A DNA stretch of 64,000 bases from Pedobacter sp. AJM (lineage in GTDB: Bacteria > Bacteroidota > Bacteroidia > Sphingobacteriales > Sphingobacteriaceae): contig NZ_NHOT01000003.1 of NCBI RefSeq assembly GCF_002197755.1, positions 62,001-126,000 on the forward strand, given 5' to 3'. The notes under the pieces are model-generated. The model did not search any database. It was not told the DNA's origin and was given only the letters and a program-made list of their open reading frames with translations. The translations under genes were made by a program, and so were the position numbers. Shown here one piece after another: positions 46,045-54,072 of this stretch. Each line of letters begins with the position of its first letter. The stretch's first letter is position 1.

Positions 46045-48177
46045 ATGGCAAAGAAAAAATCGGCAAATATAAAATTCGTTCTGAATCAATTGGTTAGTGA
46101 TGTGTTCGAAAAAAACAACAATCAACTGCTAAATTATAAACAGGTTTCAGCCAAATTAAATCTTAATGATCAGGAATCGAGAGAAACGATTTTGGAAATT
46201 CTGAAAGAAGGAAAAGGCACCGGTGTTTTTCTGGAACCTGAAAAGGGAAAATTTAAACTTAAAGAGCTACAAAATTTCATCATCGGTACGGTGGACATGA
46301 CTGCTGATGGTTCGGCCTACATTATTCCGGAAGATGAGTTTGAAAAAGATATTTTTGTGGCACCAAAGAAGCTCAAAAATGCTTTGCATGGCGATACTGT
46401 AAAGGCTTATGTTTTCGCCAAAAAAAGCGGACGTAAAAATGAAGGCGAGGTGGTTGAAATCATCAAAAGGGCAAAATCTGATTTCACCGGCGTAATCAAA
46501 ATCTCCGATCGCTTTGCCTTCGTCATTGCTGATGATAAGAAAATGATGCACGATATTTTTGTGCCGCTGGCAGATACCCTTGAAGCTAAAAATGGCCAGC
46601 GGGTTTTAGTAACCCTTTCCGACTGGCCGGAAAGTGCAAAAAATCCAATCGGTATGGTAAAACATGTATTGGGCAATCAGGGCGAAAACAATACCGAAAT
46701 GAACGCCATCCTGGCACAATATGGTTTTCCGCTGGAGTTTCCACCGCAGGTAGAAAAAGAAGCCAATGCCATTCCGGAAGAAATTCCGGCAGCTGAAATA
46801 GCTAAACGTAAAGACTTTAGAAATATACTCACCTTCACCATTGATCCGGCAGATGCCAAAGATTTTGATGACGCCATTTCTTATCAGAAACTGCCCAATG
46901 GCAACCACGAGATTGGCGTACACATTGCTGATGTTTCACATTATGTAATCCAGGGAACTGATTTAGATAAAGAGGCTTATAGTCGTGCTACTTCTGTTTA
47001 TCTGGTAGATCGTGTGATTCCGATGTTACCTGAACGGTTGAGCAATGGCGTGTGTTCCCTTCGTCCGCATGAAGATAAATTGTGTTTTGCTGCGGTATTT
47101 GAATTAGATGAGCAGGCCAATATCCAGAACGAATGGTATGGCCGCACCGTAATTCATTCCGACAGAAGATTCAGCTATGAAGAAGCGCAGGAAGTGATAG
47201 AAAACAAAGCTGGCGATCATGCAGAAGAAATCCTTAAACTTAATGAGCTGGCATATATCTTACGCGACCGAAAATTTAAAAACGGTGCCATCAGTTTTGA
47301 AAGTACAGAAGTTAAATTTAAATTGGACGAATCTGGAAAACCTATTGGTGTTTATGTGAAGGAACGTAAGGATGCACATAAACTCATTGAAGATTACATG
47401 CTTTTAGCCAACCGGAAAGTGGCCGAATATGTAGCCAAGAAACAAAAGGGAGAAAAAAAACTCACTTATGTTTACCGCGTACACGATTCCCCTAATATGG
47501 AAACCCTGAATACCTTCGCCACTTTTGCTTCCCGTTTCGGATATAAAATCAATACAAAATCAGACAAGGAAATTGCAAAATCACTTAACCACCTCATGGC
47601 GGATGTAGAAGGCAAAAAAGAACAGAATATCCTGACTTCACTGGCTATCCGTTCAATGGCCAAAGCCATTTACTCCACAAAAAAAACCAGTCACTACGGA
47701 TTGGCTTTCGAATACTATACCCATTTTACCTCACCTATCCGTCGATACCCTGATGTGATGGCACACAGACTTTTACAAACCTATCTGGATGGTGGTAAAT
47801 CAGCAGATGCAGAATTTTATGAAGTAGCCTGCGTACATTCATCTGCCATGGAAAAAAGAGCCGCTGATGCGGAAAGAGCTTCTATCAAGTATAAACAAGC
47901 TGAATACCTTGAGGAAAATATTGGTACAGAATACAAAGGCATTATTTCTGGAGTGACCGAATGGGGCATGTATGTTGAAATTGAAGAGAACAAATGTGAA
48001 GGGATGATCCGTCTGCGTGATATTTCTGATGATTTCTATGTGCTTGACGAGAAAAATTATTGCATTGTAGGCCAGCGTAAAAAGAAAAAATATCAGCTTG
48101 GTGATGAAGTGATGATCCGTGTAAAAAAAGTCGACCTGGCTAAACGTCAGATTGACTTTACGCTTATTGCAGACTAA
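46045..48177 (+). CDS. rnr: Ribonuclease R
   Basis: A 710-residue exoribonuclease of the RNB family. Order: N-terminal helix-turn-helix-like region (about 1-70), two cold-shock/OB domains (about 75-235), the RNB catalytic domain with the metal-binding Thr-Ile-Asp-Pro-Ala-Asp-Ala-Lys-Asp-Phe-Asp-Asp-Ala near 268-281, and a C-terminal S1 domain (Lys-Gly-Ile-Ile-Ser-Gly-Val-Thr-Glu-Trp-Gly-Met near 630). It digests structured RNA 3' to 5' and takes part in rRNA quality control. The usual Lys-rich tail of proteobacterial RNase R is missing, as is common in Bacteroidota. Confidence 0.97.
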   Translation: MAKKKSANIKFVLNQLVSDVFEKNNNQLLNYKQVSAKLNLNDQESRETILEILKEGKGTGVFLEPEKGKFKLKELQNFIIGTVDMTADGSAYIIPEDEFEKDIFVAPKKLKNALHGDTVKAYVFAKKSGRKNEGEVVEIIKRAKSDFTGVIKISDRFAFVIADDKKMMHDIFVPLADTLEAKNGQRVLVTLSDWPESAKNPIGMVKHVLGNQGENNTEMNAILAQYGFPLEFPPQVEKEANAIPEEIPAAEIAKRKDFRNILTFTIDPADAKDFDDAISYQKLPNGNHEIGVHIADVSHYVIQGTDLDKEAYSRATSVYLVDRVIPMLPERLSNGVCSLRPHEDKLCFAAVFELDEQANIQNEWYGRTVIHSDRRFSYEEAQEVIENKAGDHAEEILKLNELAYILRDRKFKNGAISFESTEVKFKLDESGKPIGVYVKERKDAHKLIEDYMLLANRKVAEYVAKKQKGEKKLTYVYRVHDSPNMETLNTFATFASRFGYKINTKSDKEIAKSLNHLMADVEGKKEQNILTSLAIRSMAKAIYSTKKTSHYGLAFEYYTHFTSPIRRYPDVMAHRLLQTYLDGGKSADAEFYEVACVHSSAMEKRAADAERASIKYKQAEYLEENIGTEYKGIISGVTEWGMYVEIEENKCEGMIRLRDISDDFYVLDEKNYCIVGQRKKKKYQLGDEVMIRVKKVDLAKRQIDFTLIAD

Positions 48178-48357
48178 CTGTCTGATGAATAGAAAATACT
48201 TTATATCTTCTATCATCGCGCATTATTGTATGAAATGATTGACGTAAAAACAACATAAAATATGATTAATAATGTTGATTTTTGAAATAGAATCCAACCA
48301 TAAACAACGAGAAGAAGAGGTTATAGATTTGAAAGAAACCTCAATAATAAACAGTGC

Positions 48358-49323
48358 ATGCATACAACAGAGCAATTACAACAAATTTTAGATACAGCAA
48401 TACAAAATTTAAGGTTTCCGGATCAGCCCAGACAGCTTTACGATCCCATCACCTATATCATTAATCTTGGCGGGAAACGTATACGCCCATTATTGGTCTT
48501 AATGGCTACCGAACTATTTGGTAAGGATGCACATGATGCTATCCATGCCGCCATGGCTATTGAAGTTTTTCATAATTTTACACTTGTTCATGATGACATT
48601 ATGGATAATGCACCCCTACGCAGGGGAAAAGCAACCGTACATGAAAAATGGAGCACCAATACAGCCATTCTCAGCGGTGACGTGATGATGGTTGAGGCGA
48701 ATAAAAACCTGGCGAAGGTTAATCCTATCTTCTTGAAAGACGTTCTGGATACTTTCAATGCGACAGCTCAGGGCGTTTGCGAAGGGCAGCAACTGGATAT
48801 GGAATTTGAAAATCGTGATGATGTCAGTATTGAGGATTACATCAATATGATCCGATTGAAAACGGCTGTTTTATTGGGTGGTGCATTAAAATTAGGTGCC
48901 ATTATCGCTGGTGCATCAGAAAAAGATGCTGATCTCATTTATCAGTTTGGTGAAAATATCGGGATTGCATTTCAGCTGCAGGATGATATTTTAGATGTTT
49001 ACGCTGATCCAGAAAAATTTGGCAAACAGGTAGGTGGCGATATCATTGCCAATAAAAAGACATTTTTATTGTTGAAAGCCTTATCTAAAACTGATTCTTT
49101 CGTACTTCAAAACTGGATCAACAGAAAAGACTTCGAGAATCAGGAGAAAATTCAGGCCGTAACCGAGATCTATAATGAGTTGGGTATACCGGATGAAGCT
49201 GAAAAGGAAATGAAAAAATATGCCGCAATTGCGTTTAAAAACCTGAATGAGATTAGCGCATCTCCTATATATAAACAAGATTTACATCAATTGGCAGAAC
49301 AAATTTTAAAACGAAATAATTAA
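48358..49323 (+). CDS. Polyprenyl diphosphate synthase
   Basis: A 321-residue all-trans isoprenyl diphosphate synthase. The first Asp-rich motif is His-Asp-Asp-Ile-Met-Asp (about 78-83) followed by Arg-Arg-Gly; the second is Gln-Asp-Asp-Ile-Leu-Asp near 208. Gly-Gly-Lys-Arg-Ile-Arg-Pro near residue 40 binds IPP pyrophosphate. No bulky aromatic residue sits just before the first motif in the way that limits short-chain enzymes, consistent with a long product such as the menaquinone side chain. Cytosolic. Confidence 0.95.
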   Translation: MHTTEQLQQILDTAIQNLRFPDQPRQLYDPITYIINLGGKRIRPLLVLMATELFGKDAHDAIHAAMAIEVFHNFTLVHDDIMDNAPLRRGKATVHEKWSTNTAILSGDVMMVEANKNLAKVNPIFLKDVLDTFNATAQGVCEGQQLDMEFENRDDVSIEDYINMIRLKTAVLLGGALKLGAIIAGASEKDADLIYQFGENIGIAFQLQDDILDVYADPEKFGKQVGGDIIANKKTFLLLKALSKTDSFVLQNWINRKDFENQEKIQAVTEIYNELGIPDEAEKEMKKYAAIAFKNLNEISASPIYKQDLHQLAEQILKRNN

Positions 49324-49350
49324 CTTCAGCATTCATCTAAATTAACCCTC

Positions 49351-50178
49351 ATGTACGTCAACTTACCAAACCCGGAAATATCCTTCCAGGTGAAACGATT
49401 TTTAAAAATAATAGCTTTTTTATCTTCGGCCTTTCTCCTTGCAACGGGATGTCAGGATACAAAAAGCAGGATGACTGATTTCGTAACGGCTTACAATAAA
49501 GAGGCAGCATACGTCAGCAGTCAGTTTGTAAGGAGCACATCCGCTAAGGCAGATTACCGGCAACGGATTATCCAGATCAGGGTGGTCACCACTTATAACC
49601 TGAATGATACTGAAAATGAATTCATTAAACAGGTAATGCCAGGCATGATGATGGACTTATTAAAGTCGCAACCCTTAGCTAAAAAACTGATAGAAGCCGG
49701 CATCAAATTCGAAATCACCTATTTTACACAATCGTTGTCTGAAATTTCTGTTGTTACGATCGATAAAAAGAAACTGGAGGAACTGGACAAAGTTAAATCA
49801 AACTCACTTAATGAACCTGGTTTTAACAATCCTGGAAAAAATGAACCAGCAAGTCAGCTGGATATGATGCTCGTCACATTAAACAAAAGTCTGCCTTTTA
49901 CAGATAAATCTTCAGGGATGATAATTTTCAAAGTCGACCAGAACAGCACGGGTGATCTGGTTTACCATGTACATACCCCAAAAGCACTTGAAGCACCGGT
50001 TAAAACAAAGGCCGGAATAGAATTAATGAGAAGTGAAATGCTGAGATACGGTAACCTTCAAAAAATCATGCATGAGTTCAGCAGGTTTAATATATCAGCC
50101 ATTAAATATGTATACTACGATCTGAAGGGAAAAAAACTGAATGAAGTGCGTTTAACAGCTGCCGATATTCAACAGTAG
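49351..50178 (+). CDS. Lipoprotein of unknown function
   Basis: A 275-residue predicted lipoprotein with a 20-residue polar leader, a hydrophobic helix and Leu-Ala-Thr-Gly-Cys (Cys34). The remainder is mixed alpha/beta without a recognised motif; Tyr-Arg-Gln-Arg-Ile-Ile-Gln-Ile-Arg and Ser-Gly-Met-Ile-Ile-Phe-Lys-Val-Asp stand out as strands. It starts 27 bp after the polyprenyl synthase gene and ends 2 bp before the next small membrane-protein gene, so it belongs to the same transcript. Its neighbour also looks envelope-associated, so the two may act together. Confidence 0.65.
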   Translation: MYVNLPNPEISFQVKRFLKIIAFLSSAFLLATGCQDTKSRMTDFVTAYNKEAAYVSSQFVRSTSAKADYRQRIIQIRVVTTYNLNDTENEFIKQVMPGMMMDLLKSQPLAKKLIEAGIKFEITYFTQSLSEISVVTIDKKKLEELDKVKSNSLNEPGFNNPGKNEPASQLDMMLVTLNKSLPFTDKSSGMIIFKVDQNSTGDLVYHVHTPKALEAPVKTKAGIELMRSEMLRYGNLQKIMHEFSRFNISAIKYVYYDLKGKKLNEVRLTAADIQQ

Positions 50179-50180
50179 AA

Positions 50181-50878
50181 ATGGAAGACGAAGAATATAA
50201 GGAAAGACCAGTTTGGCGAACGATTTTAGCCTTCGCTTTCGGCCTGTTTGCCATTGTCCGTTTTGGCATTTTATGCCATAAAATGAATTCGAGGCCTGCT
50301 AATGATGGTGTAAAAATTAATTTTAATGAATCTGATTTTCAGGCTATGCCTCCTCAGTCATCAACCATTTCTAAAAAAGCTTTTAATAAACGGCTTTATC
50401 AAGACTATCAATTACTCAACCAGCTTAGTCCATCGCAGCTAAAGGCATCCTATATAACTAAACTCATAAAGGATTCATTGGTGGGCCTGAATGTAAATAC
50501 CTGGTTAAAAATAGCAAGGGTTCCCTTTTCCAAAACACGCATGATGATTCATTAAAATTTGCTTTTAAAACACCTAAAAATTTAAATGTGTTTGTACATG
50601 ATTTTGAAAGTAAGTTCGCTGTAAACACTACATTTAAAAAATTAAAATCAGGGAATAAAATAAAAAAATACAGAGATTTTCTTAAACTTAGCAAAAATAC
50701 AAAACTGGTTTCCTACAGCATTATCCAGGCTGGCGTTCAATTCAAGGGAGTGGCTTATGCCTTTAATGAAGGTGATTATTACATGTTTATTGAGTTTGAA
50801 AGCAGTATCCTGCCACAGATGGAACTGGAGCATCAGGCACTAAGCTATATTTCCAAACACATTAAAGGACAAAAGTAA
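50181..50878 (+). pseudogene. Frameshifted gene for a small single-pass membrane protein
   Basis: Two adjacent frames belong together. The first (50181-50555, 124 codons) has a membrane helix at about residues 13-33 and ends abruptly in non-protein-like text. The second runs to 50878 with good strands (Tyr-Ser-Ile-Ile-Gln-Ala-Gly-Val-Gln-Phe-Lys-Gly-Val-Ala-Tyr) but has no ATG of its own near 50588, only GTG. Adding one A to the A5 run at 50507-50511 joins them as Trp-Leu-Lys-Asn-Ser-Lys-Gly-Ser-Leu-Phe-Gln, giving one product of about 232 residues. It may be a real mutation, slippage at the A run, or a sequence error. Function unknown; it follows the lipoprotein gene by 2 bp. Confidence 0.65.
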
Positions 50879-50966
50879 AAGGGAAATAATCATCATGATT
50901 AATCAGCAGGAAAACAATTCTGTACTTCATTTCTCCCATTTTTATCCTACTTTAATTTTTGCCCCC

Positions 50967-51809
50967 TCAGGCTTTTGCGAGTTTATATTTGATCCAGAAA
51001 TCTGAAGATTTCATACCGGCCGTATTTTCTCCAGCTCCTTCAGGAAGACGTTGCCGTCCAGCACCCCGGTTACCGCCCATTCCGCCGCCACTCATACCAA
51101 CGTGATTCCCACCCATCCTGCTTCTACCTCCTTTTCCACCAGGCATGCCCTCACTCATTGATCGGTTGCCGTCTTTTCTGAAAGCTGACGGACCAGGTTG
51201 ATTAATTTTAATATTATACACAAGTGTTTTTTTAAAATCAAGATTTACCTGCAATTGAGCGAGAGGAATACTTAATTCATAAATCAGATCTTTGTTGGGA
51301 TGAATATGCATACCCGTTGTAATCCCGTAAGGATTGATGGCTGGCAAATTCCCATCTGTAATATTTTTAAATCCGGAAACCTTAATGCTTTTAGTCATGG
51401 CATTTGGATCATGCATTTCAGAGCTTTCACCTGGTCGGGGCCGGTCTTTTAATTCAGCTGTTGCTGGTATCGGCGATTGTTCCATTAGAGGAAATAACAG
51501 TTTTACTCCGTCCTTCTTTTTACCCTGGGTATTGATATTCAGCGTAATTCCGCCACGCAGAACACTAAACGTAGTTTGGGGATCTAACGATTCAATAATG
51601 ATATACAGATGCTGATCATCATTGGCCAATGCAAAAGCCAGTTTGGTGGCATCGTTGTACTGGTTAAGGGGCTCATTCCATTCGTTTGAGATGCCATCAG
51701 CTTTAAAGGATTTATCCATCCGGATATTTTTTTCCACTTCCTGGGCACTCAAAGAATAACTGCAGGAGATGATAGCGAAAAGGGACAAGGCAATCAACTT
51801 AAAATTCAT
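50967..51809 (-). CDS. Secreted DOMON/CBM9-like protein with Gly/Met-rich tail
   Basis: A 280-residue protein with a signal peptide (about 1-22). Residues about 30-200 form a beta-sandwich like the DOMON/CBM9 group: Ala-Asp-Gly-Ile-Ser-Asn-Glu-Trp-Asn near 40, Leu-Ala-Phe-Ala-Leu-Ala-Asn-Asp-Asp-Gln-His-Leu-Tyr-Ile near 60, and Tyr-Glu-Leu-Ser-Ile-Pro-Leu near 175. Residues about 215-262 are a low-complexity Gly/Met/Arg segment, then an aromatic end. Family members bind sugars or haem; no haem ligands are obvious. Stands alone. Confidence 0.7.
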   Translation of the reverse strand: MNFKLIALSLFAIISCSYSLSAQEVEKNIRMDKSFKADGISNEWNEPLNQYNDATKLAFALANDDQHLYIIIESLDPQTTFSVLRGGITLNINTQGKKKDGVKLLFPLMEQSPIPATAELKDRPRPGESSEMHDPNAMTKSIKVSGFKNITDGNLPAINPYGITTGMHIHPNKDLIYELSIPLAQLQVNLDFKKTLVYNIKINQPGPSAFRKDGNRSMSEGMPGGKGGRSRMGGNHVGMSGGGMGGNRGAGRQRLPEGAGENTAGMKSSDFWIKYKLAKA

Positions 51810-51894
51810 CTTGATATATTTACAGGCGAATTTATACGGTTGATTGGTTAAAATATGTTATTTAACAGAATTTAACGATGTTAAAAAATCAGCT

Positions 51895-51936
51895 TAACGC
51901 AAAAAGTCCCGGTTTTCACCAGGACTTTTTGCGTTA
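51895..51936 (-). terminator. Terminator of the rplU-rpmA operon
   Basis: TAACGCAAAAAGTCC (51895-51909) pairs perfectly with 51922-51936 over a 12-nt loop, directly after the rpmA stop on the minus strand. T tracts flank it on both sides. Confidence 0.85.
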
Positions 51937-51948
51937 TTTTTTTATTGA

Positions 51949-52359
51949 TTATTCTGCAACTGCAGCTTCTTCAGCAGCTTCGTCTTGTTTAGCTGCTTTT
52001 TTAGCAGGTGCTTTTTTTACTGGTGCCTCAGCAACAACTTCTTTCGCTTCTGCTTCTTTTTTAACAGCTGGTTTTTTAGCTAATGCTTCTTCAATTTCAG
52101 CATCAGAGATCGGAAGTACAGATACATAAGATTTGTTATCCTGTTTCTTTCTAAAAACTACTGTACCATCAATCAAAGCAAATAATGTATGGTCTTTTCC
52201 TAAGCCAACATTTTTATCTGGATGGTGTTTTGTACCACGTTGACGTACTAAAATGTTTCCAGCGATAGCTAACTGACCTCCGAAAATTTTAATACCTAAA
52301 CGCTTACTATGCGATTCACGTCCGTTTTTCGAACTACCGGCTCCTTTTTTGTGTGCCAT
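51949..52359 (-). CDS. rpmA: 50S ribosomal protein L27 with extended C-terminus
   Basis: 136 residues. The first 85 are a normal L27: [14 protein letters not shown], then Leu-Gly-Ile-Lys-Ile-Phe-Gly-Gly, and Val-Arg-Gln-Arg-Gly-Thr. The N-terminus begins directly at the mature sequence, with no Firmicutes-type cleavable leader. The last 50 or so residues are an Ala/Lys/Glu-rich, low-complexity tail not present in standard L27 (about 85 residues), probably disordered and exposed on the ribosome near the peptidyl transferase side. Follows rplU by 51 bp. Confidence 0.97.
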   Translation of the reverse strand: MAHKKGAGSSKNGRESHSKRLGIKIFGGQLAIAGNILVRQRGTKHHPDKNVGLGKDHTLFALIDGTVVFRKKQDNKSYVSVLPISDAEIEEALAKKPAVKKEAEAKEVVAEAPVKKAPAKKAAKQDEAAEEAAVAE

Positions 52360-52410
52360 GATTTTATATTTTGTAACTCGCTAAAAGCGAATTATTGGGT
52401 TAACAATTAA

Positions 52411-52722
52411 TTATAACGTGATGTCAGAGATCTGAATCTTAGTGAAAAACTGGCGGTGACCATTTTTCTTTTTGTAACCTTTTCTACGTTTCTTGTGGAA
52501 AATGATTACTTTATCACCTTTTAAATGAGATACGATCTTAGCTGAAACTATAGCACCTTTAACTGCAGGAGCACCTACAGTGATTGCACCACCATTATCA
52601 ACCAACAATACATTATCAAATTCAATACTAGCGCCTTCATCTCCTTGCAATCTGTGTACAAAAAGGTGCTGGTCTTTCGCAACTTTAAATTGCTGCCCTG
52701 CTATATTTACTATTGCGTACAT
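52411..52722 (-). CDS. rplU: 50S ribosomal protein L21
   Basis: 103 residues, normal length: [14 protein letters not shown] at the start, and the basic [15 protein letters not shown] near the end, which contacts 23S rRNA. First gene of the rplU-rpmA pair, behind an exact promoter. Confidence 0.98.
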   Translation of the reverse strand: MYAIVNIAGQQFKVAKDQHLFVHRLQGDEGASIEFDNVLLVDNGGAITVGAPAVKGAIVSAKIVSHLKGDKVIIFHKKRRKGYKKKNGHRQFFTKIQISDITL

Positions 52723-52763
52723 TGTTTAAATATTAGTTTTTTAATTTTTTATTTAACGAGGTG

Positions 52764-52795
52764 CAAATATAGAACAAATTCAATTAACACACAAA
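52764..52795 (-). promoter_or_regulatory. Promoter of rplU-rpmA
   Basis: Read on the minus strand: TTTG (52795-52792), 20 bp, then TATATTTG (52771-52764), an exact TAnnTTTG element, 42 bp before the rplU start codon. In the rest of the 393-bp gap to 53115, an 8-bp hairpin (TTCAAGAT 52871-52878 with ATCTTGAA 52894-52901) is the only other structure before the operator-like site at 53058. Confidence 0.7.
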
Positions 52796-53057
52796 CACAT
52801 ATCAAAAATATTTTTATAAAATCCGCAGGAACCAAATTTTAAAGTATTAGGTTTCTCCAGATTAATTCAGTTCAAGATATAATCTCCTTAAACATCTTGA
52901 AATAATTCAGGCACTACAGAGACAACTTCTGCCCTATTGTGTGCCAGACCTTCATTACATGCCTAAATTTTCATTCAGCTATATTTCTTTTTAAAAGCAT
53001 TCAAGAAAAGCAGAACGACAAACCAATTGGTTAAAAAATGTTAAAACATTTCTTTAT

Positions 53058-53082
53058 TACGAATAATTCGTAGATTTACGAA
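53058..53082. promoter_or_regulatory. BlaI-type operator-like site upstream of the GLPGLI gene
   Basis: TACGA-N5-TCGTA-N4-TACGAA: a 5-bp inverted repeat plus a third half-site, 34-58 bp before the start at 53116. The same architecture and nearly the same sequence occurs at 58656-58680 just before the BlaI-family gene. Over 29 bp the two sites agree at 25 positions, and all half-site bases are identical. Confidence 0.65.
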
Positions 53083-53115
53083 AATTAAATAGTTAACCTG
53101 ATTAATAAAACTTTT

Positions 53116-54072
53116 ATGAAAAAAATTTTAATGACTTCAATCGCCTTATTGGCTGCTATTTCTTCGTATGCGCAAAACCCTGATAAAGCGCTGGCCAGAG
53201 TAAGATATACCTTTACACATGTTTGGGATACTACTCAGCGGGATAAGCCCCATATAGAAAATATGTTGCTCATTACCGGAAAAAATGCATCCGTTTACAC
53301 CAGCTATGACAAACTGAACCAGGCAATCAATACACAAAAGCAGATTCAGGAGCAGATGAAAAACCAGACCGGTAATAATAACGTCAGATTCAACATTAAG
53401 AGTGAAACGAAAGTGCCGCTTACCCAGGTCGATTATTTCTTCTTTGCCAATGAACATAAAATGATAACCAAAGAAAAATTATTCAACAATTACCTGGTGG
53501 AGGAACCTGCATCACAAATCGATTGGAAAATTTTAAAAGATACCTTGAGCTTTTCAGGTATTTCCTGCCAAAAAGCAACGGCTAACTTTAAAGGCAGAAA
53601 CTGGGTGGCATGGTTCGCAACCGAATTGCCTTTTCAAAGTGGTCCATGGAAGTTAAATGGTTTACCCGGATTGATTATAGAAGCGTACGACACAAAGAAA
53701 GAAGTAAAGTTTGAATTTGCAGGATTGGAAAAGGTAAAGGATGAACAAAAAAATGCTGAAGAAGATGCCAAAATAACGATGGGAAATGGTGCTGTTGGCA
53801 CAGTCAAAATCATGGGGATCGAAACAAGCACTGCTTATTTGGGTCCGGAAATAAAACTGCCTGCCGATGCCATTAAAACCACCCGCAAAGAACTTGATAA
53901 ATTAAGAGCTGCCCGAGATAAAGATCCACAAGGCTTTCTGCAAGCACAAATGGCTGCAAATGGCATGCAAGGCTCTTTTAAAATGAATAACAATACTCCT
54001 CGCCCAGGCGGAACTTCAACAACAGTAAAGGCAACAGAAAATAATCCCATTGAAATTCTCCAGAAAAAATGA
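53116..54072 (+). CDS. GLPGLI family protein
   Basis: A 318-residue secreted protein (signal peptide about 1-19, Tyr-Ala-Gln). The family hallmark Leu-Asn-Gly-Leu-Pro-Gly-Leu-Ile lies at about 180-187, preceded by Trp-Val-Ala-Trp-Phe-Ala. The C-terminal 60 residues are Gln/Met/Asn/Pro-rich and look disordered. GLPGLI proteins are periplasmic or surface proteins of unknown role, found almost only in Bacteroidota and nearly always beside a TonB-receptor-like barrel. Here the stop overlaps the barrel gene start by 4 bp (ATGA), so the pair is coupled. Probably repressed by the BlaI-type protein encoded at 58289. Confidence 0.95.
   Translation: MKKILMTSIALLAAISSYAQNPDKALARVRYTFTHVWDTTQRDKPHIENMLLITGKNASVYTSYDKLNQAINTQKQIQEQMKNQTGNNNVRFNIKSETKVPLTQVDYFFFANEHKMITKEKLFNNYLVEEPASQIDWKILKDTLSFSGISCQKATANFKGRNWVAWFATELPFQSGPWKLNGLPGLIIEAYDTKKEVKFEFAGLEKVKDEQKNAEEDAKITMGNGAVGTVKIMGIETSTAYLGPEIKLPADAIKTTRKELDKLRAARDKDPQGFLQAQMAANGMQGSFKMNNNTPRPGGTSTTVKATENNPIEILQKK

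Noticed and set aside
50500..50515. Programmed -1 ribosomal frameshift
   Set aside because: The site reads G TTA AAA A rather than a full X XXY YYZ slippery heptamer, and no strong downstream pseudoknot is evident; a plain indel in the A run is simpler, although slippage is not excluded.
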